A stretch of 64,000 nucleotides of DNA from Fidelibacterota bacterium (lineage in GTDB: Bacteria; Fidelibacterota; UBA8477; JABMPR01), in assembly GCA_016845065.1 (NCBI GenBank), contig JAERTG010000023.1, positions 62,001-126,000 of the forward strand. The letters run 5' to 3'. Position 1 is the first letter of the stretch. Each line of letters starts with the position of its first letter. The translations under genes were made by a program, and so were the position numbers. Below are positions 54,747-64,000 of this stretch, piece by piece. The notes beneath the pieces are model-generated. The model was not told the origin of the DNA, made no database searches, and worked only from the letters and a program-made list of their open reading frames with translations.

Positions 54747-55634
54747 CTAATTCAGGCTGTTCTCAGCCGATTTAACCGTATTGGATAGCAACATGGCAAT
54801 GGTCATAGGACCCACACCGCCAGGAACAGGGGTAATTGCTGCACATTTTTTGGAAACAGCTGAAAAATCGACATCCCCGACCAGACGATATCCCTTTTCA
54901 GTACTATCATCCTCTACGCGGTTAATTCCGACATCGATGACAACTGCACCATCCCTCACCATATCGGCAGTAATGAATTCTGGGACACCAGCTGCAGCGA
55001 TCAAAATATCAGCCTGTCTCGTATGCAATCCCATATCCGGGGTTCTCGTGTGAACCAGGGTCACAGTTGCATTCCCCAAATCCTTTTTTTGGATCATGAG
55101 GTTTGCCATGGGTTTGCCCACAATATTTGATCGACCTACGACAACAACGTGTTTGCCGGCAGTTTCGATTTTGTAAAATTTCATAATTTCCAGAATACCG
55201 GCTGGGGTGCATGAAACAAAACCATCCAAATCAAGCACCAGCTTTCCTACACTGACAGGGTGGAAGCCGTCAACATCTTTGGCAGGATCTATACTTTCTA
55301 TGATCAATTGTGAGTCAATATGCTTAGGCAGTGGCAATTGAACCAAAATTCCATGAACTGAGGGATCATCATTGAGTTGCTTCACGACATCGAGAAGCTC
55401 GGCCTGGGATGTTCCTTTATCCAGTCGTAGGACATTTGAGTTAAAACCTAGCTTGGCACTCTGGCGCTCCTTGGAGCGCACATAAACCTGAGAAGCTGGA
55501 TCTTCACCAACCAGAACCGCTGTGAGTCCCGGAGCTATGCCCTTCTCCTTTAACTCTAATATCCGATTCTTTAAATCTGATTTTACAGCTAGGGAAACTT
55601 CTTTCCCACTCAGAATAAGTGGACTATTTGGCAA
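54747..55634 (-). CDS. folD: methylenetetrahydrofolate dehydrogenase / cyclohydrolase
   Basis: About 295 residues from the TTG at 55634, chosen because AGGAG lies eight bases before it; the frame can open at an ATG at 55655 inside rny. Motifs '[14 protein letters not shown]' (catalytic Tyr/Lys), '[13 protein letters not shown]' and '[16 protein letters not shown]' as '[15 protein letters not shown]' are present. It interconverts methylene- and formyl-tetrahydrofolate with NADP. Overlaps the rny stop by 11 bases; rny-folD adjacency is common. Confidence 0.96.
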   Translation of the reverse strand: MPNSPLILSGKEVSLAVKSDLKNRILELKEKGIAPGLTAVLVGEDPASQVYVRSKERQSAKLGFNSNVLRLDKGTSQAELLDVVKQLNDDPSVHGILVQLPLPKHIDSQLIIESIDPAKDVDGFHPVSVGKLVLDLDGFVSCTPAGILEIMKFYKIETAGKHVVVVGRSNIVGKPMANLMIQKKDLGNATVTLVHTRTPDMGLHTRQADILIAAAGVPEFITADMVRDGAVVIDVGINRVEDDSTEKGYRLVGDVDFSAVSKKCAAITPVPGGVGPMTIAMLLSNTVKSAENSLN

Positions 55635-57180
55635 GCGCTGTACTCCTAGATTCACGGATTACAACAACCTTGATCTGACCTGGATAGGTCATCTCAGCTT
55701 CAATGCGTCCAGCAATTTCACTACTCAAGGTTTGGGCTTTGTTGTCATCAATCTTATCACTTTCAACCATGACGCGTACCTCACGACCCGCTTGAATAGC
55801 ATATGATTTAGAAACACCATCAAATCCTGTAGCGATTCCCTCAAGGTTCCTCAGACGCTTGATGTAGCTTTCCAAAGTATCTCCACGAGCTCCGCGACGA
55901 GAACCACTAATGGCATCTGCTGACTGAACCAGTGCTGAAATTGGTCCTGTCATAGGGACTTCTTCATGGTGGGACTCAATGGCATTGATAACGGCATCAG
56001 GCTCACCAAATTTACGGGCATATTCACCACCAATTAATGCGTGGGTCCCATCAGTGTTTCTATCGATGGCTTTACCAAGATCATGGAGGAAACCTGCCCG
56101 TCGTGCGAGGACACCATCCATACCCAATTCCGACGCCATGAGGCCTGTGAGCCATCCGACTTCGATACTATGTTTCAAGATATTCTGCCCATAACTCGTG
56201 CGATATTTAAGACGACCAATCAACTTCATGATTTGGGCATGGAACGCAGGTAAATGTAATTCTGCCAGCGCTTCCTCAGCGGCAACCCGCATCTCTTCAT
56301 CCACATCAGCAGTGGCTTTGGAAATCATTTCTTCAATTCTGGCAGGGTGGATACGACCATCCTGAACCAGATTGGTCAGGGCCACACGGGCGATCTCACG
56401 TCGAACTGGATCAAAACCGGAAAGAACCACAGCCTCAGGTGTATCATCGACAATAAGCTCAACACCTGTGAGTTGTTCAAATGTTCGTATGTTTCGTCCC
56501 TCACGACCAATCACACGCCCCTTCATCTGATCTGAAGGTAATTCAACAACTGAAACCGTTGATTCAGCAGTATGGTCAGCTGCAGACCGTTGTATTGCTG
56601 AGATTACTATTTTATTGGCTTCCTTGGTGGCTGTTGAAACCGCGGTTTCCCTAATCTGCTTTACCACTTGAGCAGCCTCAGCATGAGCTGATTCCTTCAA
56701 ATTCTCAATAAGCGTATTTTTGGCCTCTTCCTGGGTCATTCGAGCAATGCGCTCTAACTTCTCATTTTCTTGCCTAACAACTTCTTCATAGCGCTGTTTC
56801 TCGGCTTCGACTTCTTTCAATGATTGGGAAACCTGTGCTTCCACTTTGCGAATCTCGACTTCTTTTCTGTCCAGGGCTTCTGACTTGTTATCGAGTTTAT
56901 TCTCCCGATTAGAAATATTTTTCTGAGATTCACGAACTTCCACCAATTTTAATTGAGCATCCTGTTCAGCCCTCTGGATAATCTTCAAAGATTCATCCTT
57001 GGCTTCCAGCTCTTTCTCTTTCTTGATTGATAGGGCATCTTTTTCAGCTGTAGCGAGAATCTGCTCAGCCAGCATGCCGGCATTTTTTGCGTTTTGTTTA
57101 AATGAATAGGATACCAGGGGGATGGCGATGCCAAACCCTAAGATGACCGCTATTAGGGGTAGGAATTGGGTAAGATCCAT
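55624..57180 (-). CDS. rny: ribonuclease Y
   Basis: 518 residues from the ATG at 57180 (AGGTGG five bases upstream). N-terminal transmembrane segment ('[18 protein letters not shown]'), a long coiled coil to about 195, a KH domain ('[16 protein letters not shown]') and an HD phosphohydrolase domain ('[11 protein letters not shown]'). A membrane-bound endoribonuclease starting mRNA decay. The gene order pheT-zapA-rny is frequent in several phyla. Confidence 0.96.
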   Translation of the reverse strand: MDLTQFLPLIAVILGFGIAIPLVSYSFKQNAKNAGMLAEQILATAEKDALSIKKEKELEAKDESLKIIQRAEQDAQLKLVEVRESQKNISNRENKLDNKSEALDRKEVEIRKVEAQVSQSLKEVEAEKQRYEEVVRQENEKLERIARMTQEEAKNTLIENLKESAHAEAAQVVKQIRETAVSTATKEANKIVISAIQRSAADHTAESTVSVVELPSDQMKGRVIGREGRNIRTFEQLTGVELIVDDTPEAVVLSGFDPVRREIARVALTNLVQDGRIHPARIEEMISKATADVDEEMRVAAEEALAELHLPAFHAQIMKLIGRLKYRTSYGQNILKHSIEVGWLTGLMASELGMDGVLARRAGFLHDLGKAIDRNTDGTHALIGGEYARKFGEPDAVINAIESHHEEVPMTGPISALVQSADAISGSRRGARGDTLESYIKRLRNLEGIATGFDGVSKSYAIQAGREVRVMVESDKIDDNKAQTLSSEIAGRIEAEMTYPGQIKVVVIRESRSTALAK

Positions 57181-57276
57181 AGGTTCCACCTTTCATATTA
57201 GAATGAAAGCCCTCGGAATCTATTATGCCTGTAAACAGGAAATCAGTGCGAACACACTGCTATACGGAATTCTTAC

Positions 57277-57588
57277 CTACGTGCTAAGCGTTTCGTCAAT
57301 GAGTTCGGTGAGCGCTTGTACACGCTCCTCGAATCGGTTTGCTAATTTTTCGCTCTCTTGACGGGCTGAAAATAATTCATCAGTAATGTTCATACCCGCA
57401 AGGATGGCTATCTTCCCTTCAGCCGAAGCAGAATTGGGACCATCATCAACTTCTCTCATTTTCATATCGACGTAATTAGCGACACCACTGATATAGCTGG
57501 AATCTGCCTTACCCTTGATGGTATAAGTTTTTCCATATATCGTAACTTGAACCGTATTGTTATCAGTAGTATTCATTGCGTCGTTCAC
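57277..57588 (-). CDS. zapA: cell division protein ZapA
   Basis: 103 residues. Small FtsZ-associated protein: 'VQVTIYGKTYTIKG' N-terminal globular part and a C-terminal coiled coil ('SEKLANRFEERVQALTELID'), with 'KIAILAGMNITDELF' conserved. It bundles FtsZ at midcell. Start ambiguous (GTG at 57588 or ATG at 57576). No 6S RNA is visible in the 87 bases before rny. Confidence 0.9.
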   Translation of the reverse strand: MNDAMNTTDNNTVQVTIYGKTYTIKGKADSSYISGVANYVDMKMREVDDGPNSASAEGKIAILAGMNITDELFSARQESEKLANRFEERVQALTELIDETLST

Positions 57589-57615
57589 TTATTCATTCAC
57601 CAGGTAGAATTCGCG

Positions 57616-57819
57616 TCATAAAAGTTCCAACTCCGCATCGATCATTTCAATCATATTATTTAACTTCCTACGGATGGCATCCTTATTCCCAGGTGCACCA
57701 TCTGCAGATCGTTCTATGATCTGATTGCGGAGTGAAAGGTTTTCTTTTTTTAGTAAACTCACATGAGCAACTAGTAATCTTACCTTGTCTTCAAACTTAC
57801 TCAGGACATCATTGATCAC
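57616..57819 (-). CDS. 67-aa coiled-coil protein (ZapB-like position)
   Basis: Starts at a GTG sharing its first base with the pheT stop (TAGTG), so it is coupled to pheT. Two helical segments ('KFEDKVRLLVAHVSLLKKENLSLRN' and a C-terminal 'NMIEMIDAELELL') predict a coiled coil. Similar small proteins are found between pheT and zapA in other FCB genomes and are often called ZapB-like; homology here is by shape only. Probably acts with ZapA in division. Confidence 0.7.
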   Translation of the reverse strand: MINDVLSKFEDKVRLLVAHVSLLKKENLSLRNQIIERSADGAPGNKDAIRRKLNNMIEMIDAELELL

Positions 57820-60203
57820 TAGATTGCCTCTCTTAGTGTGGCGTTGTACGCGTCTTCCAAGCCTTTGAGAATCCTTCGGAAATCTTTGTCGATTTCTTTT
57901 TCAGTAAGGGTTCTCTTGTTATTCTGAAAAACCAGCCGAAATGTAAGACTTTTTTTGCCACTTGCAATAGATTTTCCTTCATAGATATCGTATAAACGAC
58001 TATATACTAAGGACTTACCAGCATTTTTCCGAATGGTCTCATCGATCTGTTCATAGACAACGTGCGAATCGATTAGAATAGATAAATCCCGCTCTACAGC
58101 AGGATAAATTGAAACTTTTTGGTACTGAATATCTCGACCTAAACCAAGTTTTTCTGAGATTCGTACCTCAACATAAACTCCGCTAACACTTTTGAGAGCC
58201 TGGTTTATTTGATTCAGATTCCCCATTACACCGATTTTTTCCTCTCCCAAATAAACTCCGATAGCTTCTGAGAACAGGTCATGATCCTGAGACTTAAACA
58301 AGAGGGAATGACCAAACAGGTCCTGATAAATTGAGTTCAAAACTCCCTTCATATGAAAGACATCCACAGCAACACTATCCACAGACCATTGTTTGGGCTG
58401 CAATTCTCCAGAGATAAATATTCCGAGATGACTTGTTTCTCGAGCTCCAGTGTCAGAGTCTAGATCCAAAGTACTGACTTGCCCCAGCTCAAAAAGCTTT
58501 AAATCTGATTGGCGACGATTAATGTTGTAATCCGCTACTTTTGCCATACCCATTAACAGAGATGATCTCATGGAGGCCATATCTCTAGAGAGGGGGTTTG
58601 CCAGCAGGAGGGCTTCTTCATCGCCAAAGACCAATGGATGTTCTTCAACTGCCAAGAGCCCATTCCCATAGATTTGATTAAATCCTATTGCTGCGAGATG
58701 ATCTATGATCTTTTCTCGCATCTGATCAGGCGTCTTTTTATTTGTTTTATTGGCAATACTGAAATGTGCAGGTAATGGAATATTGTTGTAGCCGTATATT
58801 CGGCCGATCTCCTCTACCAAATCAATTTCGCGTTCGATATCAGGTCGAAAAGTTGGAACGATCACCTGGAACACGCCATTCTCTTCGCTATGAGCCATTT
58901 CCAGGCCGTGGAAAATATCTGACATGTCTGAAGTATCAATAGTTGTTCCGAGGATGGCGTTACAGCGATCTGCACGAAATGTTACTTCAAGCGGTTTAAT
59001 AATTGATGGATACGCATCAACCTGACCTTCGGTAAGCTCCCCTCCTGCCAGTTCAACAATCAGAGCCGCAAGTCTATCCAGCGCATAAGTAATGCCATTG
59101 GGATCAGTACCTCTCTCGAAACGATGCGAGGCATCAGTAGCCAACTGTAACTTTTTAGCCCCACGGCGCACTATTACTGGATCGAAATAAGCACTCTCAA
59201 GTAATAGGTCAGTTGTATCATCCTTAACTTCAGAATTCTCGCCACCAATAATCCCAGCCACAGCAACAGGTTTCACACCATCGCAAATGAGTAATACCGA
59301 ATCGTCTAATTCACGTTCTTTCCCATCAAGTGTGGGAATTTTTTCTTTATCCCTTGCTTTTCGAACGATGATTTTTTCACCCTCGATATAACGGAGATCA
59401 AAAGTATGTAAGGGGTGTCCGGTTTCCATCAGGACATAATTGGCTGCATCCACAACATTGTTGATGGATCGAATGCCAGCGGCTTGAAGGCGTTGTCTTA
59501 TCCACGCTGGTGACTCCCCGATCTTTACATTCCTCACAATTCGTGCGGCATACCGTGGACAGGCCTGAGTATCTTCCAGCTCCACGCTAACCATACTTGA
59601 AGTTTTCGTGGAAGATTCGGTGAGCTTGATGGAAGGCTTGCGAAGATCTACTCCCAACAAGGCAGCTAAATCTCTGGCGACACCAATATGGCCAAGGGCA
59701 TCAGAGCGATCCGGAGTAAGGTCAAGTTCAATGCTGACATCATCACCTGAAAGATATGTTTTCATGTCAATGCCCAGTTTTGCATCTTGATCCAAAACCA
59801 TGATGCCAGAATGATCATCAGATAGATCAAGTTCACGCTGCGAACAGACCATCCCATTTGAAACCACACCTCTCAGTTTGGCTTTTTTGATCTTCATACC
59901 ATCAGGAAATGTTGTTCCAATCGTCGCAACTGGGACATTTTGTCCTGCATCTATATTCGGGGCTCCACAGATGATTTGTTTGGGTTCACCATCTCCCAGA
60001 TCGATCATGCATACACTGAGTTTGTCAGCATCCGGATGTTTTTCTCGTGAAACCACATGGCCAACAAGGATAGTTTTGAAAAAATCAGGCATGGTCTCAA
60101 CAATGACTGCCTCCAGACCAGCATCCGTTAGTTTTTCAGCAAGAATCTCAGGCTCGAGGTCTATATCTACGTAATCTTTTAGCCAATTGTATGAAATATT
60201 CAT
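57819..60203 (-). CDS. pheT: phenylalanyl-tRNA synthetase beta subunit
   Basis: 794 residues, full length: EMAP/tRNA-binding domain ('VGHVVSREKHPDADKL'), B3/B4 editing domain ('ILICDG...', 'DRFERGTDPNG' region), B5 DNA-binding-like domain, catalytic-like core and a C-terminal ferredoxin-fold anticodon-binding domain ending 'DFRRILKGLEDAYNATLREAI'. Forms the (alpha-beta)2 enzyme with PheS, encoded 117 bases upstream. Confidence 0.97.
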   Translation of the reverse strand: MNISYNWLKDYVDIDLEPEILAEKLTDAGLEAVIVETMPDFFKTILVGHVVSREKHPDADKLSVCMIDLGDGEPKQIICGAPNIDAGQNVPVATIGTTFPDGMKIKKAKLRGVVSNGMVCSQRELDLSDDHSGIMVLDQDAKLGIDMKTYLSGDDVSIELDLTPDRSDALGHIGVARDLAALLGVDLRKPSIKLTESSTKTSSMVSVELEDTQACPRYAARIVRNVKIGESPAWIRQRLQAAGIRSINNVVDAANYVLMETGHPLHTFDLRYIEGEKIIVRKARDKEKIPTLDGKERELDDSVLLICDGVKPVAVAGIIGGENSEVKDDTTDLLLESAYFDPVIVRRGAKKLQLATDASHRFERGTDPNGITYALDRLAALIVELAGGELTEGQVDAYPSIIKPLEVTFRADRCNAILGTTIDTSDMSDIFHGLEMAHSEENGVFQVIVPTFRPDIEREIDLVEEIGRIYGYNNIPLPAHFSIANKTNKKTPDQMREKIIDHLAAIGFNQIYGNGLLAVEEHPLVFGDEEALLLANPLSRDMASMRSSLLMGMAKVADYNINRRQSDLKLFELGQVSTLDLDSDTGARETSHLGIFISGELQPKQWSVDSVAVDVFHMKGVLNSIYQDLFGHSLLFKSQDHDLFSEAIGVYLGEEKIGVMGNLNQINQALKSVSGVYVEVRISEKLGLGRDIQYQKVSIYPAVERDLSILIDSHVVYEQIDETIRKNAGKSLVYSRLYDIYEGKSIASGKKSLTFRLVFQNNKRTLTEKEIDKDFRRILKGLEDAYNATLREAI

Positions 60204-60320
60204 AATGATCCTAACGAGTCATTAAGAGTGGAACGAAGCAATCTCTTACCGGAGATCGCCGTAGTCTGTTCCCTCCTTCGCAAAGACAAGTAATTCAGCT
60301 TGTTATTTGTCCTACTCATT

Positions 60321-61334
60321 CTAAAACTGTTTGAGGAAACGAACGTCATTTTCGAAAAGCAGACGAATATCAGTGATACCATATTTCATCATGGCAATTC
60401 GTTCAATTCCCATTCCGAAGGCATAGCCAGTGTACTTTTCGGAGTCAATATCCACCGCCTTGAATACATTGGGATCCACCATACCACATCCACCAATCTC
60501 CAGCCATCCAGTTTGCTTGCAAACACGACAGCCTTTCCCACCACAGAGGAAACAGGAAACATCCATTTCACTACTGGGTTCAGTAAAGGGAAAAAAACTT
60601 GGTCTAAACCTGAGCTTCACAAATTCGCCGAAGTATTCACGACAGAATAACTCTAGGGTTGCCTTCAATTCACCCATGGTGACATTTTTATCAACATAAA
60701 GACCTTCAACCTGATGAAACAAACAATAGTGTCCAGCATCTATGGCTTCATTGCGATAAACGCGACCGGGCATAATAGATCTGATCGGGGGTTTTTCTTC
60801 CAGCATGAGTCTAACTTGTACAGGAGATGTGTGAGTGCGTAAAACAGAATCATTTTTCAGAAAAAATGTATCCTGCATATCCCTTGCCGGGTGTTCTGGT
60901 GGAAAATTTAATGCATCAAAATTACGCCACTGGGTTTCAATTTCTGGTCCCTCAGCTACGGCAAACCCCAGTCGGTGAAAGATCTGTTTAAAATCTCGGA
61001 GTGTGCTTTCAATTGGGTGCAGAGTACCACGTTCATACTCCACGCCAGGTAATGAAACATCGACAGCACTTACTGATTGTGTTTCCGCTCTATGATCATT
61101 GATGCGTTCTTCAATTAGATCATGAATATCCAGCTTTAGCTGGTTAATCAGACTTCCAAATTCGCCACGACGATCTGCTTCAACTTCAGCAATCTTCTTA
61201 AAAAGATCATTTAGTACGCCTTTGCGTCCCAAATATTTTTGCTTCATCCGCTCTAAATCAGAAAGCGCTGGACTCGATGCCAACGCTGCCTTGAATTCCG
61301 AGCGTAATTCGTCGACTTTGTTAAAAAGCGACAT
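60321..61334 (-). CDS. pheS: phenylalanyl-tRNA synthetase alpha subunit
   Basis: 337 residues. N-terminal coiled coil for tRNA binding, class II motifs ('GRVYRNEAIDAGHYCLFHQ', 'GMGIERIAMMKYGITDIR') and a Cys-rich stretch 'CFLCGGKGCRVCKQTGW' usual in this subunit. It forms phenylalanyl-adenylate and charges tRNA-Phe. Located after rplT. Confidence 0.97.
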   Translation of the reverse strand: MSLFNKVDELRSEFKAALASSPALSDLERMKQKYLGRKGVLNDLFKKIAEVEADRRGEFGSLINQLKLDIHDLIEERINDHRAETQSVSAVDVSLPGVEYERGTLHPIESTLRDFKQIFHRLGFAVAEGPEIETQWRNFDALNFPPEHPARDMQDTFFLKNDSVLRTHTSPVQVRLMLEEKPPIRSIMPGRVYRNEAIDAGHYCLFHQVEGLYVDKNVTMGELKATLELFCREYFGEFVKLRFRPSFFPFTEPSSEMDVSCFLCGGKGCRVCKQTGWLEIGGCGMVDPNVFKAVDIDSEKYTGYAFGMGIERIAMMKYGITDIRLLFENDVRFLKQF

Positions 61335-61353
61335 ACGCGATCCTAACTGAGGT

Positions 61354-61698
61354 TTATTTAGCTTTTGCTACAATCGATGCGAAACCAGCTGGATCTGTTA
61401 CAGCAATCTCAGCCAACATTTTGCGATTGAGGTCAATACTATTTCTTTTTAAACCATTCATCAATTTGGAATAACTCAGGCCGTTCAAACGAGCAGCAGC
61501 GTTAATTCTAGCTATCCACAAACGACGAAATTGACGTTTACGATCCTTACGATCCCTGTATGCATAAACCCATGCACGTTCAACAGTTTCACGGGCTGTT
61601 CTGTACAAACGGGAACGGGCACCATAATAGCCCTTGGCAGCCTTTAAATATTTTTTATGCCGTCTTTTACGGGCGACAGCACTACTAGCTTTTGGCAT
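61354..61698 (-). CDS. rplT: 50S ribosomal protein L20
   Basis: 114 residues: '[21 protein letters not shown]' N-terminal extension, '[20 protein letters not shown]' core. Essential early 23S assembly protein, and in many bacteria the autoregulator of the infC-rpmI-rplT unit. Confidence 0.98.
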   Translation of the reverse strand: MPKASSAVARKRRHKKYLKAAKGYYGARSRLYRTARETVERAWVYAYRDRKDRKRQFRRLWIARINAAARLNGLSYSKLMNGLKRNSIDLNRKMLAEIAVTDPAGFASIVAKAK

Positions 61699-61713
61699 TG
61701 TAACTCCTAATAC

Positions 61714-61908
61714 TTAAGCGGAAATCGCTTTTTTCACTTTAGCAGCATCGCCACCGATCAAAAGACCGGATTTACGCAGTTTCCTTTTCTGCTTTTGTGA
61801 TTTGTTGTTCTGCATGTGACTGGTGAAAGCTTTACTTCTTTTCACTTTACCCTTACCGGTAAGCTTGAAGCGCTTTTTGGCAGCACGATTTGATTTCATT
61901 TTGGGCAT
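61714..61908 (-). CDS. rpmI: 50S ribosomal protein L35
   Basis: 64 residues: '[20 protein letters not shown]' start and basic tail. Lies 11 bases after infC and 15 bases before rplT, the conserved arrangement. Confidence 0.98.
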   Translation of the reverse strand: MPKMKSNRAAKKRFKLTGKGKVKRSKAFTSHMQNNKSQKQKRKLRKSGLLIGGDAAKVKKAISA

Positions 61909-61919
61909 ATCTATTTACC

Positions 61920-62453
61920 TCACTTTTTCAAGGTGACGACTGTAGTAAGGAATCTACCTTCCATAGTCGGATTGTATTCCATGTGTACATCTTCACCAAG
62001 ATGACTCATGATTTTTGTCATGAGTAAAGGACCACGATCCAGATAGGCCATTTCCCGGCCTCTGAACATAATCGTTATTTTTACTCTGTCTCCATCGTCC
62101 AGAAACTCACGTGCTTTGGTGACCTTCGTTTTTAGATCGTGATCTTCAATGTTGGGTCTGAAGCGCACTTCTTTGTTCTGAATAATCTTTTGTTTTTTCT
62201 TAGCCTCTTTAGCCTTTTTGGCCTTTTCGTACTTGTATTTACTGTAATCCATAAGCTTACAGACTGGAGGCTTGGCGTTGGGTGCAACCTCAACCAGATC
62301 TAGTTCGGCATTCTCTGCTCTTACCAGGGCTTCTTGTACGGGAACCAAACCTGCCTGTTCACCGTTTTCATCCACAAGGAGAACCTCTGGAGTGTCAATC
62401 TCATCATTGATTCGGAGTTCTTCTTCCTTAGCGTATACCTTATACTTTTTGAT
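61920..62453 (-). CDS. infC: translation initiation factor IF-3 (AUC start)
   Basis: 177 residues when started at ATC 62453, matching E. coli IF3 (180). The first standard start codon in the frame (GTG 62375) would cut off the conserved 'ELRINDEIDTPEVLLVDENG' N terminus. The ATC directly follows an in-frame TAG and has GGGAG seven bases upstream. A rare AUU/AUC start is a known device by which IF3 represses its own mRNA. N- and C-domains are intact ('MDYSKYKYEKAKK', 'FRGREMAYLDRG'). The gene start overlaps the thrS end by 14 bases. Confidence 0.95.
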   Translation of the reverse strand: MKKYKVYAKEEELRINDEIDTPEVLLVDENGEQAGLVPVQEALVRAENAELDLVEVAPNAKPPVCKLMDYSKYKYEKAKKAKEAKKKQKIIQNKEVRFRPNIEDHDLKTKVTKAREFLDDGDRVKITIMFRGREMAYLDRGPLLMTKIMSHLGEDVHMEYNPTMEGRFLTTVVTLKK

Positions 62454-63999
62454 CTATTCTCTCCCTTATTTCACCTAAAATTCGTTCGCTCACTTCTGCA
62501 AGGTCAAGACTGCCTAAATCACCGACACCATGACGACGAACACTAATTTTGTTCTCTTCCACCTCTCGGTCTCCAAGAATAAACATATATGGAACCTTTT
62601 CAAGCTCTGCTTGACGTATTTTCTGACCAATTTTTTCGTTCTTCCAGTTGGCTTCCACTCGAATTCCAGCGGCTTTCAATTGATCAACCACTTTCTGAGC
62701 ATAGTCTTCATGACGATCCGCAATGGGAATAACCTTTACCTGTACAGGTGTCAACCAAACTGGTAATCGTGCAGCGTAATTCTCCACCAGGATACCCATG
62801 AAACGTTCCAGACTTCCAACGACAGCTCTGTGAAGCATGACCGGACGGTGAGAAGCACCGTCTTCACCGGTATATTCCAGGTCAAACCGCTCTGGCATGG
62901 AGAAATCCAATTGACAGGTCCCACATTGCCAGCTTCGATTCAGAGAATCCTTAATGTGGAAGTCAATTTTTGGGCCATAGAAGGCACCATCACCAGGATT
63001 CAGCTGATAATCAATTTCTTTATCTTCCAATACCTTCTGCAGAATGGCTTCACTCTTAGTCCAGGTTTCAGCAGAACCAATCGCTTTCTCAGGTTTGGTA
63101 GAAAGTTCAACATGAACATCATCAAAACCAAAAGCACGATAGGTCTCAAATATTTGATCCAGCACAAGACCAACTTCTTCATGAATCTGAGCTTCTGTAC
63201 AGAAGATGTGAGCATCATCCTGAACAAAGGTTCTAACACGGAAAAGACCGTGAGTTACGCCTGAACGCTCGTGACGATGAACTCGGCCAAATTCTGCCAT
63301 TCGAATGGGAAATTCCCTATATGAGTGGGAAGTATCGCCAAAAATTAAGAGGTGGCCAGGGCAATTCATTGGTTTCACAGCGAAGTCACGGTCATCAACC
63401 TTGGTGAAATACATGTTGTCACCGTAATTGTCCCAGTGCCCACTTCGATGCCATAACTCCTCAGAAAGGATGAGCGGTGTTCCAACTTCTTCATAGCCAT
63501 AGCGGAGATTACTCTCACGCATATAATCCACGATACCATTATAAATCTGTGTGCCTTTGGGATGGAAAAAGGCATTGGCCGGTGATTCCTTGTGAAAACT
63601 GAACCAGCCCAATTCTTTTCCAAGACGGCGATGATCGCGTTTCTTTGCTTCTTCAAGAAGGTTAAGATACTTTTTGAGTGCTTTTTTGTCGGGAAAGGCA
63701 GTTCCATATATACGAGAGAGCATACGGTTCTTTTCATCACCACGCCAATAAGCACCAGCGACATTCAGGAGTTTGAATGCACCAGCCCGTTTTGTTGAGG
63801 GCAAATGAGGTCCACGACAGAGATCAATAAATTCACCCTGTTCATAAGCTGATATGATCTCGTCTTCTGGTAACTCTGAGATAATTTCAACCTTGTAGGT
63901 TTCATTCATGGCTTCAAAGCGTTTCACCGCTTCATCCCGGGAAAGTTCCACCCGTTTTACAGGCAGATCTTCATCAATGATTTTTTGCATTTCAACTTC
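62440..63999 (-). CDS. thrS: threonyl-tRNA synthetase, C-terminal part
   Basis: Partial: the frame is open to the right edge (upstream codons encode Glu-Val-Glu before the internal Met at 63990), so the N-terminal TGS region is missing. Class II core is intact: editing-domain end, 'KPMNCPGHLLIFGD' with the zinc cysteine, 'FGRVHRHERSGVTHGLFRVR' and the C-terminal anticodon-binding domain ('AGIRVEANWKNEKIGQKIRQ'). Charges tRNA-Thr. First gene of the thrS-infC-rpmI-rplT-pheST operon. Confidence 0.97.
   Translation of the reverse strand, partial: EVEMQKIIDEDLPVKRVELSRDEAVKRFEAMNETYKVEIISELPEDEIISAYEQGEFIDLCRGPHLPSTKRAGAFKLLNVAGAYWRGDEKNRMLSRIYGTAFPDKKALKKYLNLLEEAKKRDHRRLGKELGWFSFHKESPANAFFHPKGTQIYNGIVDYMRESNLRYGYEEVGTPLILSEELWHRSGHWDNYGDNMYFTKVDDRDFAVKPMNCPGHLLIFGDTSHSYREFPIRMAEFGRVHRHERSGVTHGLFRVRTFVQDDAHIFCTEAQIHEEVGLVLDQIFETYRAFGFDDVHVELSTKPEKAIGSAETWTKSEAILQKVLEDKEIDYQLNPGDGAFYGPKIDFHIKDSLNRSWQCGTCQLDFSMPERFDLEYTGEDGASHRPVMLHRAVVGSLERFMGILVENYAARLPVWLTPVQVKVIPIADRHEDYAQKVVDQLKAAGIRVEANWKNEKIGQKIRQAELEKVPYMFILGDREVEENKISVRRHGVGDLGSLDLAEVSERILGEIRERIDQKV
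62451..62465 (-). promoter_or_regulatory. SD and AUC start of infC
   Basis: GGGAG (62465-62461), seven bases, ATC (62453-62451), inside the thrS 3' end. Discriminated by IF3, so expected to be autoregulatory. Confidence 0.75.
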
Positions 64000-64000
64000 G

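Noticed and set aside
57190-57276. 6S RNA between zapA and rny
   Set aside because: Only 87 bases are available, far short of a 6S RNA.

Overview
The window looks like chromosome from a Gram-negative, free-living bacterium of the FCB type. The giant secreted protein ends in a 'QNYPNPFNPST' C-terminal sorting module, a hallmark of Marinimicrobia, Ignavibacteria, Cloacimonadota and relatives. There are several lipoproteins, outer-membrane-like proteins, RNase Y and a LexA with an unusual recognition helix. I would guess a Marinimicrobia-like lineage, but no marker here proves it. Base composition looks moderate and even. Most genes are on the minus strand in tight operons, and many starts had to be moved to a codon with a better Shine-Dalgarno (SD) sequence.

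Layout. 1-3.0 kb (+): 3' end of ispG, an unknown secreted protein, and a ComM/YifB ATPase. 3.0-8.9 kb (-): a DNA-damage/mutagenesis operon, small ORF - lexA - 68-aa basic ORF - imuB - four-helix-bundle protein - imuC/dnaE2, with a promoter carrying a direct repeat; the usual imuA is absent. 8.9-23.2 kb (-): a cell-surface operon of two related outer-membrane-like proteins, a 3755-aa repeat protein, a TPR lipoprotein and a coiled-coil lipoprotein, closed by a terminator. 23.4-23.7 kb: tRNA-Ser, a duplicated 3' tRNA fragment interrupted by a ~41-nt palindromic insert, and a strong terminator. 23.7-36.6 kb (-): polysaccharide deacetylase, alanine dehydrogenase, M16 peptidase, then the translation/RNA operon rimP-nusA-infB-rbfA-truB-ribF-rpsO-pnp. 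36.6-44.6 kb (-): tRNA-Arg(CCU), LiaF-like membrane protein, PAP2 phosphatase with an apparent AUU start, MTA phosphorylase, redox-inactive thioredoxin-like protein, Crp/Fnr regulator, tyrosine phenol-lyase with a structured leader, and a sodium/solute symporter. 44.9-51.8 kb: a signalling cluster (CheY-like regulator, sigma-54 activator, truncated kinase-like protein, lipoprotein, TPR protein, hybrid PAS kinase). 51.8-54.6 kb (-): GH105-type glycoside hydrolase, radical-SAM sulfatase-maturase-like enzyme with SEC-C tail, a coupled small ORF, and tRNA-Arg(CCG). 54.7-64 kb (-): thrS-infC-rpmI-rplT-pheS-pheT-(coiled coil)-zapA-rny-folD, with infC starting at AUC.

The strongest candidate for an undescribed system is the SOS operon. 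Its ImuB homologue has lost the Y-family catalytic acids but keeps a beta-clamp motif, and it is translationally chained to the error-prone polymerase through a protein of the 23S-rRNA-intervening-sequence (IVP) four-helix-bundle family. Other points of interest are the exact 1080-bp repeats in the giant surface gene, the split tRNA fragment, and two genes sharing the layout GGGAG-N7-AUU/AUC.
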